Below, piece by piece: positions 18,529-29,924 of a stretch of 64,000 nucleotides of DNA. The notes beneath the pieces are model-generated. The model was not told where the DNA came from, ran no database searches, and saw only the letters and a list, made by a program, of their open reading frames with translations. A program made the translations under genes and the position numbers. Origin of the DNA: Bosea sp. 124 (lineage in GTDB: Bacteria > Pseudomonadota > Alphaproteobacteria > Rhizobiales > Beijerinckiaceae); the NCBI RefSeq assembly GCF_003046175.1, contig NZ_PZZM01000001.1, forward strand, positions 4,419,001-4,483,000, written 5' to 3'. Each line of letters starts with the position of its first letter. Position 1 is the stretch's first letter.

Positions 18529-19067
18529 TCATGAAAAATGCCTGGTTGTATTTCTATCAGACGATCTATTAGGTCGCGGTAATCGGCAAGTCCGTCTTTG
18601 TCGACCTTATCTACCCCCGGAATAAACAGATCAGGATACAGCACGGCAGCGATGCCCTGCTTTTCTACTACTGCCGCCTCAAGCTGAAGCGACCGTGCTC
18701 CCGAAGATTCCGCGATCTCCGCTCGCTTCAGGATTTCCGCTTGTAAAGGGACAGAACCATGGTGAAACGCGGTCCAGTAAGACTCCGCTATGGTTCGGAG
18801 TTGCGCCTTCTCTGTCTCATTTTCTGGTTCCTCAATTTGTCCCAGGACACGCACCATCTCACTGTCGAGGTAGAGCCCCAACTCACAGCTCCAACCAATT
18901 AATCGATGCATATCGTGCTGTAGATGACAGGGTGTCCCGCTACGCACGCCTCTTGCTTGACACTCACGCCAATGATTTTGATGAGCCCGCATCAACTCAG
19001 AGGCAGGGAATCTCATTTTGCTACGATTGACCTGATCGGTATTGAATACACCGCGGCTGACGCGCAT
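18453..19067 (-). CDS. Unknown accessory protein, N-terminal part of a frameshifted gene
   Basis: 204 residues from ATG 19067, with GAAGG about ten bases upstream. The frame ends at TAG 18453-18455, 78 bases inside the open frame of the following segment. The product is soluble, with several His and Cys residues near the start (HQNHWRECQARGVRSGTPCH, then HDMHRL). A helical region follows. Near the end, FAHRFFDEAYR flows into HRNKLNVDFLQ of the other frame if one base is re-read. The in-phase heptamer C TTT TTC (plus 18489-18495) is a possible slip site. The DNA is low in GC, like the rest of this island. No family is recognised. Confidence 0.65.
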   Translation of the reverse strand: MRVSRGVFNTDQVNRSKMRFPASELMRAHQNHWRECQARGVRSGTPCHLQHDMHRLIGWSCELGLYLDSEMVRVLGQIEEPENETEKAQLRTIAESYWTAFHHGSVPLQAEILKRAEIAESSGARSLQLEAAVVEKQGIAAVLYPDLFIPGVDKVDKDGLADYRDLIDRLIEIQPGIFHDRDRDLLLFAHRFFDEAYRTATSSM

Positions 19068-19293
19068 GGATTTATTACCTTCAAGAGGGTTATTCTGCGG
19101 ATTTGATTGTGTATTCTGACACGCTTAAATCAACCCCGCTTCGCCATCTTGACGTATTCAGCGGCTCCTGCGCGCATTCAATTCGTATTTAGTAACAGGT
19201 ATTTTGAAGATCAAAGACAGGCCATTTGCGACCTGGATGCCGGTCGATTGCGAACCTCGTCGTTTTGGGCGGGAGCTTGATGTCAACCCAGCT

Positions 19294-22290
<2,997 letters not shown>

Positions 22291-22603
22291 GGGGGCGTCC
22301 GGTGAGGATGAAGCGTAGAGATAGGGCAAAAGCCGCGCCATGCCAGCCCGGCCGGCGGGCGGCAGCGATGTCTATCACGCAAGAGGCACGCCGGGCGGCC
22401 CGGTGCAGGGTGTTGCTGACAGGGGATGGCAGGAGCGGCAATGGCGCCGGGCGGGCGATGGTGCGAGCTTGCCGAGGGGACACACGCCCCTGGAATGGAC
22501 AGGCATCGCCACAGATCCGGATCGTCATGGATCAAGCGTCGCCGATCGGCGTTCATGCGGCAGGCTGCTGCGCGCCGCGATATCAACCCAACGGGAGAGA
22601 GCC
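22291..22603. other. Divergent intergenic region uvrA / betaine-binding protein
   Basis: 313 bases that should carry the promoters of both flanking genes. No gene, LexA box or clear sigma-70 pair stands out. A good ribosome site (GGGAGAG) precedes the gene at 22604. Confidence 0.5.
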
Positions 22604-23602
22604 ATGATCGTCAAAGCCGTGATGCGGGCCGGCGCGCTCGCGCTCTGTCTCGGTTTCGCCGGGCCGGCGCTGGCATGCGAACTGCCGCGTCCGCTCAAGA
22701 TGGCGGGGTTGGACTATGATTCCGCTGCCTTCCATACCGCGGTCGCCAGCGCGATCGCCGAGCGCGGCTTCGGCTGCAAGGTCGAGCGTGTGCCCGGCGC
22801 CATTGCGCCGCTGGTGAACGGACTGGCCCGTGGCGACGTCGATATCGTCATGGAAATCTGGATGGCCAATCCCGTCGAGGCCTGGGTCAAGGCCGAGGCG
22901 GCCGGCCGCGTGATGCCGCTCGGCACGACCTTCCCCGATGCCAGCGAAGGCTGGTTCGTGCCGCGCTATCTCGTCTCGGGGGCCGATGCCAAGGCGCCTG
23001 AGCTGAAATCGGTCGAGGATCTCAAGCGCTACAAGGCGCTGTTCGCCGATCCCGAGGAGCCCGGCAAGGGGCGCTTCTACAATTGCGTGGCCGGCTGGGT
23101 CTGCGAGGGCATCAACACCAAGAAGCTTGCCGTCTATGGGCTGGCGGCGGATTTCACCAATATACGCGGCGGGTCGGGCGAGGCGCTGGTGGCCGCGATC
23201 GAGACGGCGCTCAAGCGAAAGCGGCCGGTGCTGTTCTATTACTGGGGGCCGAGCTGGCTGCTCGGCGCCTATGATCTCGTGAAGCTCGAGGAGCCCGCCT
23301 TCGATGCCGCGATCTGGACCGAGCTCAAGGCGAGCGATGTGCCGGGACGCGCGACGGCCTATCCGAGCAGCCGCGTCGTGATCGGTGCCCATGCCGATTT
23401 CGAGAAGCAGGCACCGCAGCTCGCGGCCTTCTTCCGGCGCTATGGCACCACCAGCGAGGTGACCTCGCAGATGCTGGCGCAGGCCCGCGAGAAGGGCGTC
23501 ACGCCCGAGCAGCAGGCGCTGGTCTTCCTGAAGACGCAGCCGGAGGCCTGGCGCGGCTGGGTGCCGGCCGGGATCGCCGCCAAGGTTGCGGCGGGCTTGT
23601 GA
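22604..23602 (+). CDS. Choline/glycine betaine-type ABC substrate-binding protein
   Basis: Periplasmic binding protein of the OpuAC/ProX type for quaternary amines. The 332-residue product has a signal peptide (ALALCLGFAGPALA). The OpuAC core follows: YDSAAFHTAVASAIAERGFG, then GDVDIVMEIWMANPVE with a candidate cage Trp, and YYWGPSWLLGAYDLVKLEEP further on. GGGAGAG lies four bases before the ATG. Its TGA overlaps the GTG start of the permease gene, so they are coupled. No ATPase gene follows. Substrate choice among choline, betaine and proline betaine cannot be read from sequence alone. Confidence 0.9.
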   Translation: MIVKAVMRAGALALCLGFAGPALACELPRPLKMAGLDYDSAAFHTAVASAIAERGFGCKVERVPGAIAPLVNGLARGDVDIVMEIWMANPVEAWVKAEAAGRVMPLGTTFPDASEGWFVPRYLVSGADAKAPELKSVEDLKRYKALFADPEEPGKGRFYNCVAGWVCEGINTKKLAVYGLAADFTNIRGGSGEALVAAIETALKRKRPVLFYYWGPSWLLGAYDLVKLEEPAFDAAIWTELKASDVPGRATAYPSSRVVIGAHADFEKQAPQLAAFFRRYGTTSEVTSQMLAQAREKGVTPEQQALVFLKTQPEAWRGWVPAGIAAKVAAGL

Positions 23603-24444
23603 GCGAAAGCGGGCTGCCCGATTTCGGCAAGGTGCTGCAGGGCGCCGTCAACCGCGCGGTCGATGCGCTCGTCACGGGCTATGGCGAGCAACTCGACGGG
23701 CTCGGCGGCCTGCTGACCGGGCCGGTGCGGCTGGTCGAGGCCGGGCTGCTGCAGCTCCCGGTCTGGCTTGGCGTCGTGCTGGTCGCCGTCGCGGCCTGGC
23801 TGGGGCGGCGCGAGGTCCTGTTTGCGGCGGCGATGGCGGCGCTGCCGCTGGCGCTGGCGCTGCTCGGCGTCTGGCTCGAAGCGATGCAGTCGCTGGCGCT
23901 GATCGTCGTCGCCGTTTCGATGGTCGTGCTGCTGGGGCTGCCGCTCGGCATCGCCGCGGCGCGGCTGCCGCGGGTCTCCCGGGTGCTCGCGCCGGTCTAT
24001 GATCTGATGCAGACGATCCCGAGCTTCGTCTATCTGATCCCGGTCGCGATGGTGCTGGGTCTCGGCCGGGCGCCGGCGCTGGTCGCGACCCTGATCTATG
24101 CGTTGCCGCCCTTCGCGCGGTTGAGCGAACTCGGCCTGCGCGCGGTCGATGGCGGGCTGGTGCAGGCGTCGCGCGCGCTCGGGTTGGGCCGCTGGCAGAC
24201 GCTGTGGCTGGTCGAATTGCCGCTGGCCAGGGCCGCGATCCTGCAAGGGCTGAATCAGGCGATCATGATGGCGCTTGCCATGGTCGTGGTCGCTTCGATG
24301 ATCGGCGCCAAGGGGCTGGGCGAGATCGTACTGCTGGGGTTGCAGCGGGCCGATCCCGGCCTCGGCTTCGTCGGCGGGATGGCGATCGTGCTGCTCGCCA
24401 TCCTGCTCGACAGGATGGCGCAGACGATGCTGACGCGGCGCTGA
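23599..24444 (+). CDS. Betaine/choline-type ABC transporter permease
   Basis: Inner-membrane permease of the ProW/OpuAB type, 281 residues with about seven membrane segments. The BPD-transport signature is LSELGLRAVDGGLVQASRALG, directed to an ATPase EAA-loop contact. The start is GTG 23599 within GTGA, overlapping the stop of the binding protein. The first codons encode SESGLPDFG, produced by a 26-bp palindromic repeat (23603-23628), so the extreme N-terminus is repeat-derived. No ATP-binding subunit is encoded on either side. It must be supplied from elsewhere or be shared. Confidence 0.92.
   Translation: MSESGLPDFGKVLQGAVNRAVDALVTGYGEQLDGLGGLLTGPVRLVEAGLLQLPVWLGVVLVAVAAWLGRREVLFAAAMAALPLALALLGVWLEAMQSLALIVVAVSMVVLLGLPLGIAAARLPRVSRVLAPVYDLMQTIPSFVYLIPVAMVLGLGRAPALVATLIYALPPFARLSELGLRAVDGGLVQASRALGLGRWQTLWLVELPLARAAILQGLNQAIMMALAMVVVASMIGAKGLGEIVLLGLQRADPGLGFVGGMAIVLLAILLDRMAQTMLTRR
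23603..23628 (+). repeat. 26-bp palindromic mini-element inside the permease start
   Basis: gcgaaagcgggc, tg, cccgatttcggc forms an imperfect 26-base inverted repeat and encodes ESGLPDFG. The two perfect 26-base hairpins at 31203-31228 and 31240-31265 encode KSGLPDF and NSGLPEF when read on the minus strand, so these are one family. Confidence 0.65.
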
Positions 24445-24465
24445 GCGCCGCGTCCCGGGCGGCGA

Positions 24466-25647
24466 TCAGGCTGTCGCCGTGCCGAGGCTGGCGATCGCAG
24501 CCGCGACGCCGCCCGCGCCATGCGGAATGCTCTTCGCCTGCAGGGCCATCTCGACGGAGCCGAGCGTCGCCAGCAGGGTGGCCGCGCTGAAATGGCCCAT
24601 ATGGGCGATGCGGAAGGCCTTGCCGGTGTAGTCGCCGATGCCGAGACCGAGCGAGACGCCGCAGACGTCGCGGGTGAAATCGGTGATCGTGGCGGCGTTG
24701 ACGCCCTCGACCAGGATGGTCGTGACCGAAGGCGAGCGCTGCGCCGGCTCGGGTACGCTGAAGCCCAGCACCTGCCCGGTCGCCCAGGTTTCGACGGCGG
24801 CGTGGGTCGCGCCGGCGAGCGCGGCGTGGCGCTGCCAGACCGCCTCCAGCCCTTCCTCGAAGATCATGTCGAAGGCGGCGCGCAGGCCGAAGAGCAGATG
24901 CTCCGGCGCCGTGCCGCAATGCTTCATATAGGCCAGCGTGTTCATTCGCCCGGTCCAGTCCCAGTAGCCGGTGCGCATGTCGGCATGGACATGGGCCGCC
25001 AGCGCCCTCGGATTGGCCGCGACGACGGCGAGGCCCGGCGACGACATCAGCCCCTTCTGCGAGGCCGACATGGCGACGTCGATGCCCCATCGATCCATCT
25101 CGAAGGGCATGCAGCCGACCGAGGCGACGCCGTCGACCATGAACAGGGCAGGGTGGCCGGCGGCATCGATCGCCCGGCGGATTGCCGGGATATCGTTGAC
25201 GACGCCCGAGGCGGTGTCGACCTGCACGACCATCACGGCCTTGATCGAATGCGTCGTATCTGCGCGAAGCCTGGCCTCGACGGCGGCGGGATCGACGGCG
25301 GCACGCCAGCTTCCGGCCAGGACCTCGGTGTCGGCGCCGATGAAGCGCGCCATCTCGCCCCAGCCGATGGCGAAACGGCCGCTCGCCAGCACCAGCACCT
25401 TGTCGCCGCGCGACAGCACGTTGGTCAGCGCCGCCTCCCAGCCGCCATGGCCGTTGGCGGCGTAGACGAAGGTCTCGCCTTCCGTGCGGAAGATGCGCTT
25501 CAGATCGACCAGGATCGACTCGGTCAGACCGACGATCGCTTGCGAACTGAGCTCCTCGGCCGGGCGCATCATCGCCTGCAGCACGCGGTCGGGAATGTTG
25601 GTCGGCCCCGGCATCGCGAGAATGTGCCGGCCGTTTGCGACGCTCAT
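24466..25647 (-). CDS. Class V aminotransferase (serine/alanine-glyoxylate type)
   Basis: PLP enzyme, 393 residues, of the serine-glyoxylate / alanine-glyoxylate aminotransferase branch. The N-terminal MPGPTNIPDRVLQAM is typical. The PLP lysine is Lys198 in SASQKGLMSSPGL, preceded by VDGVASVGCMPFEMDRWGIDV. GIGDYTGKAFRIAHMGH near the C-terminus carries the Arg that binds substrate carboxylate. It is convergent with the betaine permease. No other glyoxylate or serine-cycle genes lie nearby, so substrate identity is uncertain. Pyruvate-dependent acceptors remain possible. Confidence 0.88.
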   Translation of the reverse strand: MSVANGRHILAMPGPTNIPDRVLQAMMRPAEELSSQAIVGLTESILVDLKRIFRTEGETFVYAANGHGGWEAALTNVLSRGDKVLVLASGRFAIGWGEMARFIGADTEVLAGSWRAAVDPAAVEARLRADTTHSIKAVMVVQVDTASGVVNDIPAIRRAIDAAGHPALFMVDGVASVGCMPFEMDRWGIDVAMSASQKGLMSSPGLAVVAANPRALAAHVHADMRTGYWDWTGRMNTLAYMKHCGTAPEHLLFGLRAAFDMIFEEGLEAVWQRHAALAGATHAAVETWATGQVLGFSVPEPAQRSPSVTTILVEGVNAATITDFTRDVCGVSLGLGIGDYTGKAFRIAHMGHFSAATLLATLGSVEMALQAKSIPHGAGGVAAAIASLGTATA

Positions 25648-25883
25648 CGCTCGAAGATCCTCTCAGGCGCGCGCCTTTCGCAAGCGCAGCAGACCGAAGG
25701 CCTTAGCGACAGACCGGGCGGGCAGGCAAGAGCCACCAGAGCGGCCACCCCATGTCGCCCGCGAAGGCCCCTCATGCCGTGGGCGAGTGCCACAACGCAT
25801 GCCGCCCCTGCGTCGCTGTCGCTGGCCTCGCGTCGCGACAAGGTCCAATGGCTTTTCAAAGACAACAAGGCGAAGCGCCGGAC

Positions 25884-27107
25884 ATGACGATCAGTACATC
25901 CGCCAGCCCATCCCGCAGCGCTGCCATGCCAGTGCTGATCGCGCTCAGCGCGACGCATCTGCTCAACGACATGATGCAGTCGCTGATCCCGGCGATCTAT
26001 CCGATCATCAAGGTTGCCTACGGGCTGGACTTCGGCCAGATCGGGCTGATCACGCTGACCTTCCAGATCACCGCCTCGCTGTTTCAGCCGCTGGTCGGTG
26101 CCTATACCGACAAGAACCCGATGCCCTATTCGATGGTCGCGGGCATGGGCTTCACGCTGGCGGGACTGATCGGGCTGGCCTATGCCGGCAGCTACCCGCT
26201 GCTGCTGCTTTCGGCCGGCTGCGTCGGGCTCGGCTCATCCATCTTCCACCCGGAAGCGACGCGCATGGCGCGCAGCGCTTCGGGGGGCCGTCATGGTCTG
26301 GCGCAGGGCATCTTCCAGGTCGGCGGCCAGACCGGCGGGGCGCTCGGGCCGCTGCTGGCGGCGTTCATCATCGTGCCGCGCGGGCAGACCAGCCTGGCCT
26401 GGTTTTCGGCCGCGGCGCTAATCGCTATGATGCTGATGACCTGGACTGCCGGGCGTTTCGCCGAGTTGCAGCGCAGCCAGCCTCCGGCGGCGAAGAAGAG
26501 CGGGGCCACGGCTGCCGGTGCAGCCCGTTCGACGGCGGCGGTCGCCTTCGCCGTGACGATCCTCGTGATCCTGCTGTTCTCGAAGAACGCTTATTCGCAG
26601 AGCTTCAGCTCGTTCTACACCTTCTACCTGATGGGCAAGTTCGGGGTGTCGGTGCAGTATTCGCAGGTGATGCTGTTCCTGTTCCTCGCCTCGTCGGCGG
26701 CGGGTGCACTGTTCGGCGGCATGCTCGGAGACCGGATCGGCCGCAACAAGATCATCTGGTTCTCGATCCTCGGCGCGCTGCCCTTCACGCTGGTGCTGCC
26801 CTTCGCCGACCTGTTCTGGACCGGCGTTTTGACGATCGTCATCAACGTGATCATGTCGAGCGCCTTCGCCGCGATCCTGATCTACGCGATGGAGCTGATG
26901 CCCGGCCGCATCGGGCTGGTCGGCGGGCTGTTCTACGGGCTGTCCTTCGGCCTCGGCGGGGTGGCTGCGGCGATGCTGGGCGAGCTCGCCGACCAGATCG
27001 GCATCGACGCGGTTTACCGGATTTGCTCGTTCCTGCCGGCGATCGGCCTGCTCGCCTGGTTCCTGCCGAAGCTCGGAACGGAGATGCAAGGCGCAGCCCT
27101 GCACTGA
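25884..27107 (+). CDS. MFS transporter, fosmidomycin-resistance (Fsr) type
   Basis: About 12 membrane segments of the major facilitator superfamily. The N-terminus SATHLLNDMMQSLIPAIYPIIK and the FHPEATRMARSASGGRHGLAQ block fit the Fsr-like group. The cytoplasmic motif GGMLGDRIGRNKIIW lies in the second half. Efflux of a small anionic or aromatic compound is likely, but the substrate is unknown. ATG 25884 matches the usual short N-terminus. ATG 25848, with AAGG just upstream, is a fair alternative and would add 12 residues. It is divergent from the aminotransferase. Confidence 0.88.
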   Translation: MTISTSASPSRSAAMPVLIALSATHLLNDMMQSLIPAIYPIIKVAYGLDFGQIGLITLTFQITASLFQPLVGAYTDKNPMPYSMVAGMGFTLAGLIGLAYAGSYPLLLLSAGCVGLGSSIFHPEATRMARSASGGRHGLAQGIFQVGGQTGGALGPLLAAFIIVPRGQTSLAWFSAAALIAMMLMTWTAGRFAELQRSQPPAAKKSGATAAGAARSTAAVAFAVTILVILLFSKNAYSQSFSSFYTFYLMGKFGVSVQYSQVMLFLFLASSAAGALFGGMLGDRIGRNKIIWFSILGALPFTLVLPFADLFWTGVLTIVINVIMSSAFAAILIYAMELMPGRIGLVGGLFYGLSFGLGGVAAAMLGELADQIGIDAVYRICSFLPAIGLLAWFLPKLGTEMQGAALH

Positions 27108-27227
27108 GGCCGATACCGCTGCGGCAATTGATCTCGCCCAATGTGAGCGCCGGCCACCGGCGCTAGCATGGTTGCAAAATGCCACCTCCCGGCCGGCCAG
27201 GCCCGGAGGCGCAACCGGGGGAATGCC

Positions 27228-28031
27228 ATGACGGAGCCGTATCCGAATCCCGAGGCGGCGGATGCGCCGCGACCCGATCCGGTGGTACGCCGCATCGCCG
27301 TGCACGATGTCGTCGAGGCCTTCGTCGCGGGCCTGCGGGATTTCCAGGCGGCACCTCTCTTCGGCCTTTTCTTCGGCGGCATCTATGCAGTCGCCGGTCT
27401 GGCGATCCTGCTGTCACTGACCACCTTCGGCATGCCCTATCTCGCCTATCCGCTGGCGGCGGGCTTCGCGCTGATCGGCCCTTTCGTCGCGGTCGGCCTG
27501 TATGAGGTGTCGCGCCGGCGCGAGGCCGGCGAGCCGCTCGCCTGGGGCAAGGTGCTCGGCGTCGTCTTCGCGCAGGGCAAGCGCGAACTGAGCTGGATGG
27601 CCTTCGTCACGCTGTTCGTGATGATGATGTGGCTCTATCAGGTCCGGCTGCTGCTCGCGCTGTTCCTCGGCTTCCAGTCCTTCGCCAGCTTCCGCGGCTT
27701 TCTGGGCGTGATCGCGACCACGCCGGAGGGGCTGATGTTCCTCGCCGTCGGCAATCTCGTCGGCGCGGTCCTCGCCGCGGCCCTGTTCTCGCTGACGGTG
27801 GTCTCCTTCCCGCTGCTGCTCGACCGCGAGGTCGACTTCATCACCGCGATGATCACCAGCGTGCGCGCCGTGGCGGCGAGCCCCGTGCCGATGCTCGGCT
27901 TCGCGGCGGCGATCGCGGCGCTCTCCGTGGTCGCGATGCTGCCGGGCTTTCTGGGCCTCGTCGTCATCATGCCCGTGCTCGGCCATGCGACCTGGCATCT
28001 CTACCGGCGCGTGGTCGAACCGGCCGCCTGA
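27228..28031 (+). CDS. DUF2189 membrane protein
   Basis: 267-residue inner-membrane protein with six probable membrane segments. The family signature RRIAVHDVVEAFVAGLRDFQ precedes the first segment. LLLDREVDFITAMITSVRAV and HATWHLYRRVVEP near the end are also DUF2189-like. The function is unknown. Start 27228 (MTEPYPNPEAADAP) has GGGGGAA six bases upstream. The upstream in-frame extension is Arg-rich and not family-like. The next gene lies 72 bases downstream on the same strand. Confidence 0.85.
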   Translation: MTEPYPNPEAADAPRPDPVVRRIAVHDVVEAFVAGLRDFQAAPLFGLFFGGIYAVAGLAILLSLTTFGMPYLAYPLAAGFALIGPFVAVGLYEVSRRREAGEPLAWGKVLGVVFAQGKRELSWMAFVTLFVMMMWLYQVRLLLALFLGFQSFASFRGFLGVIATTPEGLMFLAVGNLVGAVLAAALFSLTVVSFPLLLDREVDFITAMITSVRAVAASPVPMLGFAAAIAALSVVAMLPGFLGLVVIMPVLGHATWHLYRRVVEPAA

Positions 28032-28103
28032 GCGCCGGGCGCGCTGCTGCCGCAAACCGTCCGGCCGGCCGTGATAACGTGCTCCGTCAAGGAGATCACG
28101 ACG

Positions 28104-28676
28104 ATGGATGAGCTGCGTCCGTACCGGGCCATGGCCTGCAACAACCTCTGGGCCAACCACCGGCTGCTGAGCGCCTGCGCCTTGCTGTCACCGGACGAAT
28201 TCGTGGCGAAACGTACGGGTTTCTTCCCGAGCCTGCGCGCGACGCTCAATCACATCCTGATCATCGACCGCTTCTATATCGACGCCATGGAGGGCGGCCG
28301 GCTCGGGCCGGCGGCCTGGGCCGATCGGGAGCCTTGCGCGACGCTTCCGGCCCTGCAGGCCGCGCAGGAGGCGATGGACCGGCGCCTGATCGCTGTTGTC
28401 GAGGCTGCCGGCGGGGCGGGCCTTGCCCGCGTGGTCGAGGTGCATCGTGGCGCGCGAATCCAGCGCGAGCGGCTCGACCGGCTGCTGCTGCACCTGTTCC
28501 AGCATCAGGTGCATCATCGCGGCCAGGCCCATGCCATGCTCAGCGGCACGATGGTGGCGCCGCCGCAGCTCGACGAGTTCTTCTCAGCTGGCGAGGCGAG
28601 CTTGCGGGCCGATGAGTTCGCGGCACTCGGCCTGACCGAGGCGATGGTCTGGGGCGAGGACGAGAGCAGGCCCTGA
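28104..28676 (+). CDS. DinB-family protein
   Basis: 190-residue four-helix-bundle protein of the DinB/DfsB group, related to bacillithiol and mycothiol S-transferases. Metal-binding histidines are visible in TLNHILIIDRFY and in LFQHQVHHRGQAHAM. The Tyr of RFYIDAMEG is also conserved. Start 28104 has AAGGAG nine bases upstream. The thiol partner is unknown in this lineage. It is encoded upstream of ssb, but the LexA box lies in the gap after this gene, so damage control applies to ssb and not clearly to this gene. Confidence 0.85.
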   Translation: MDELRPYRAMACNNLWANHRLLSACALLSPDEFVAKRTGFFPSLRATLNHILIIDRFYIDAMEGGRLGPAAWADREPCATLPALQAAQEAMDRRLIAVVEAAGGAGLARVVEVHRGARIQRERLDRLLLHLFQHQVHHRGQAHAMLSGTMVAPPQLDEFFSAGEASLRADEFAALGLTEAMVWGEDESRP

Positions 28677-28739
28677 GCCTGCCGCAAGGCGCGACCACGG
28701 CAGCAGCGAAAGCAGGGGACAACCTCGCAAATGACCCTT

Positions 28740-28754
28740 GAACAAAACAGGAAC
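28740..28754 (+). promoter_or_regulatory. LexA (SOS) box of ssb
   Basis: GAAC AAAACAG GAAC is an exact GAAC-N7-GAAC, the direct-repeat form of the alphaproteobacterial LexA operator (GTTC-N7-GTTC on the other strand). It lies about 85 bases before the ssb start in a gap with no other gene, so damage-induced control of ssb is likely. Confidence 0.75.
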
Positions 28755-28839
28755 ATCATTGATAGTGGCGCGGTCAGCCGGTAGGGTCCGGCTCCGGTGT
28801 CGAGCCGGTTTTCGATGTGCGCAGGAAATGGAGCCTCTC

Positions 28840-29376
28840 ATGGCTGGTAGCGTCAACAAGGTCATTCTGGTCGGCAATCTCGGCCGCGATCCTGAGGTCC
28901 GGCGTCTCGGCTCGGGCGAGCCGGTCGTCAATCTGCGCATCGCCACCTCCGAAACCTGGCGCGACAAGCAGTCGGGCGAGAAGAAGGAGCGCACCGAGTG
29001 GCACTCGGTCGTGATCTTCAACGAGAACCTCGCCAAGGTCGCCGAGCAATATCTGAAGAAGGGCTCGAAGATCTATGTCGAGGGCCAGCTCCAGACCCGC
29101 AAATGGCAGGATCAGTCGGGCGTCGAGAAGTACACGACCGAGATCGTGCTGCAGCGCTTCCGCGGCGAGCTGACCATCCTCGACAGCCGCGGGCAGGGCG
29201 GTTCCGACGAGTATGGCGAGGGCGGCGGATCGATGGAGGATCGTTCCTCGGGCTCGTCCTTCGGCCGCTCGGGTCCGGCGAGCGGTGGCGGCGGCTCGCG
29301 CCAGCCGGCGATGGCGGGCGGCAGCGGTGGCGGGCGCTCGTCCTCCAGCCATCTCGACGACGACATCCCGTTCTAG
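28840..29376 (+). CDS. ssb: Single-stranded DNA-binding protein
   Basis: SSB coats single-stranded DNA during replication, repair and recombination. The 178-residue product has the OB fold ([18 protein letters not shown] to [15 protein letters not shown]) in residues 1-115. A Gly/Ser-rich linker follows, ending in the acidic interaction tip DDDIPF that recruits partner proteins. Start 28840 has GGAG seven bases before it. A start at 28828 would add four residues. A LexA box upstream supports SOS induction. Confidence 0.97.
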   Translation: MAGSVNKVILVGNLGRDPEVRRLGSGEPVVNLRIATSETWRDKQSGEKKERTEWHSVVIFNENLAKVAEQYLKKGSKIYVEGQLQTRKWQDQSGVEKYTTEIVLQRFRGELTILDSRGQGGSDEYGEGGGSMEDRSSGSSFGRSGPASGGGGSRQPAMAGGSGGGRSSSSHLDDDIPF

Positions 29377-29386
29377 GGGCGGGATT

Positions 29387-29866
29387 TCACCCGGCCGCCG
29401 CGCGCTCCAGCGCGGCGATGTCGATCCTGGTCATCTGCATCATCGCCTGCATGACGCGGGCGGCTTTGGCGCCATCGGCATCGCCCAGCAATTCCATCAG
29501 CCGGTCGGGCACGATCTGCCAGGACAGGCCGAACTTGTCCTTGAGCCAGGAACACTGGTCGTAGCGCCCGCCATCGCCAAGCTTTTCCCAGAAGTAGTCG
29601 ACCTCCGCCTGGGTCGCGCAATGCACGACGAAGGACACGGCCTCGGTGAAGCTGTGATACGGCCCGCCGTTGAGCGCGGTGAAGGTGAGGCCCTCGAGCG
29701 TGAAGGACGCGGTCAGGACGCTGCCTTTCGGCCCTGGCCCTGCGTCGCCGCAACGCAGCATCGGGCCCGCCTCGGCATTGGGAAAGACCGAGAGATAGAA
29801 TGCGACGGCCTGTTCGGCCTGATGGTCGAACCACAGGAACGGCGTGATCTTCTGCACCTTGGCCAT
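29387..29866 (-). CDS. VOC-family PhnB-like protein
   Basis: 159-residue vicinal-oxygen-chelate protein of the PhnB / 3-demethylubiquinone-methyltransferase-like group. The N-terminal KITPFLWFDHQAEQAVAFYLSVFPNAE is characteristic. FTALNGGPYHSFTEAVSFVV and LKDKFGLSWQIVPDRL follow. The biochemical role is unknown for this group. Many members are regulated by adjacent repressors. A 16-bp palindrome lies 42 bases upstream of its start, in the gap before the divergent peptidase gene. The 3' end is 10 bases from the ssb stop, so the genes are convergent. Confidence 0.88.
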   Translation of the reverse strand: MAKVQKITPFLWFDHQAEQAVAFYLSVFPNAEAGPMLRCGDAGPGPKGSVLTASFTLEGLTFTALNGGPYHSFTEAVSFVVHCATQAEVDYFWEKLGDGGRYDQCSWLKDKFGLSWQIVPDRLMELLGDADGAKAARVMQAMMQMTRIDIAALERAAAG

Positions 29867-29908
29867 GCTGCTCTCCCTGGCGTCTGCGGGCGCCGCGCAC
29901 CTCTTTGA

Positions 29909-29924
29909 TTAACCGAATGGTTTA
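29909..29924 (-). promoter_or_regulatory. Candidate operator for the VOC gene
   Basis: ttaaccgaatggttta is a near-perfect inverted repeat (ttaacc / ggttta, one mismatch) in an AT-rich stretch. It overlaps the likely promoter of the minus-strand VOC gene. Repressors of the ArsR type often bind such sites. No regulator gene is adjacent. Confidence 0.35.
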
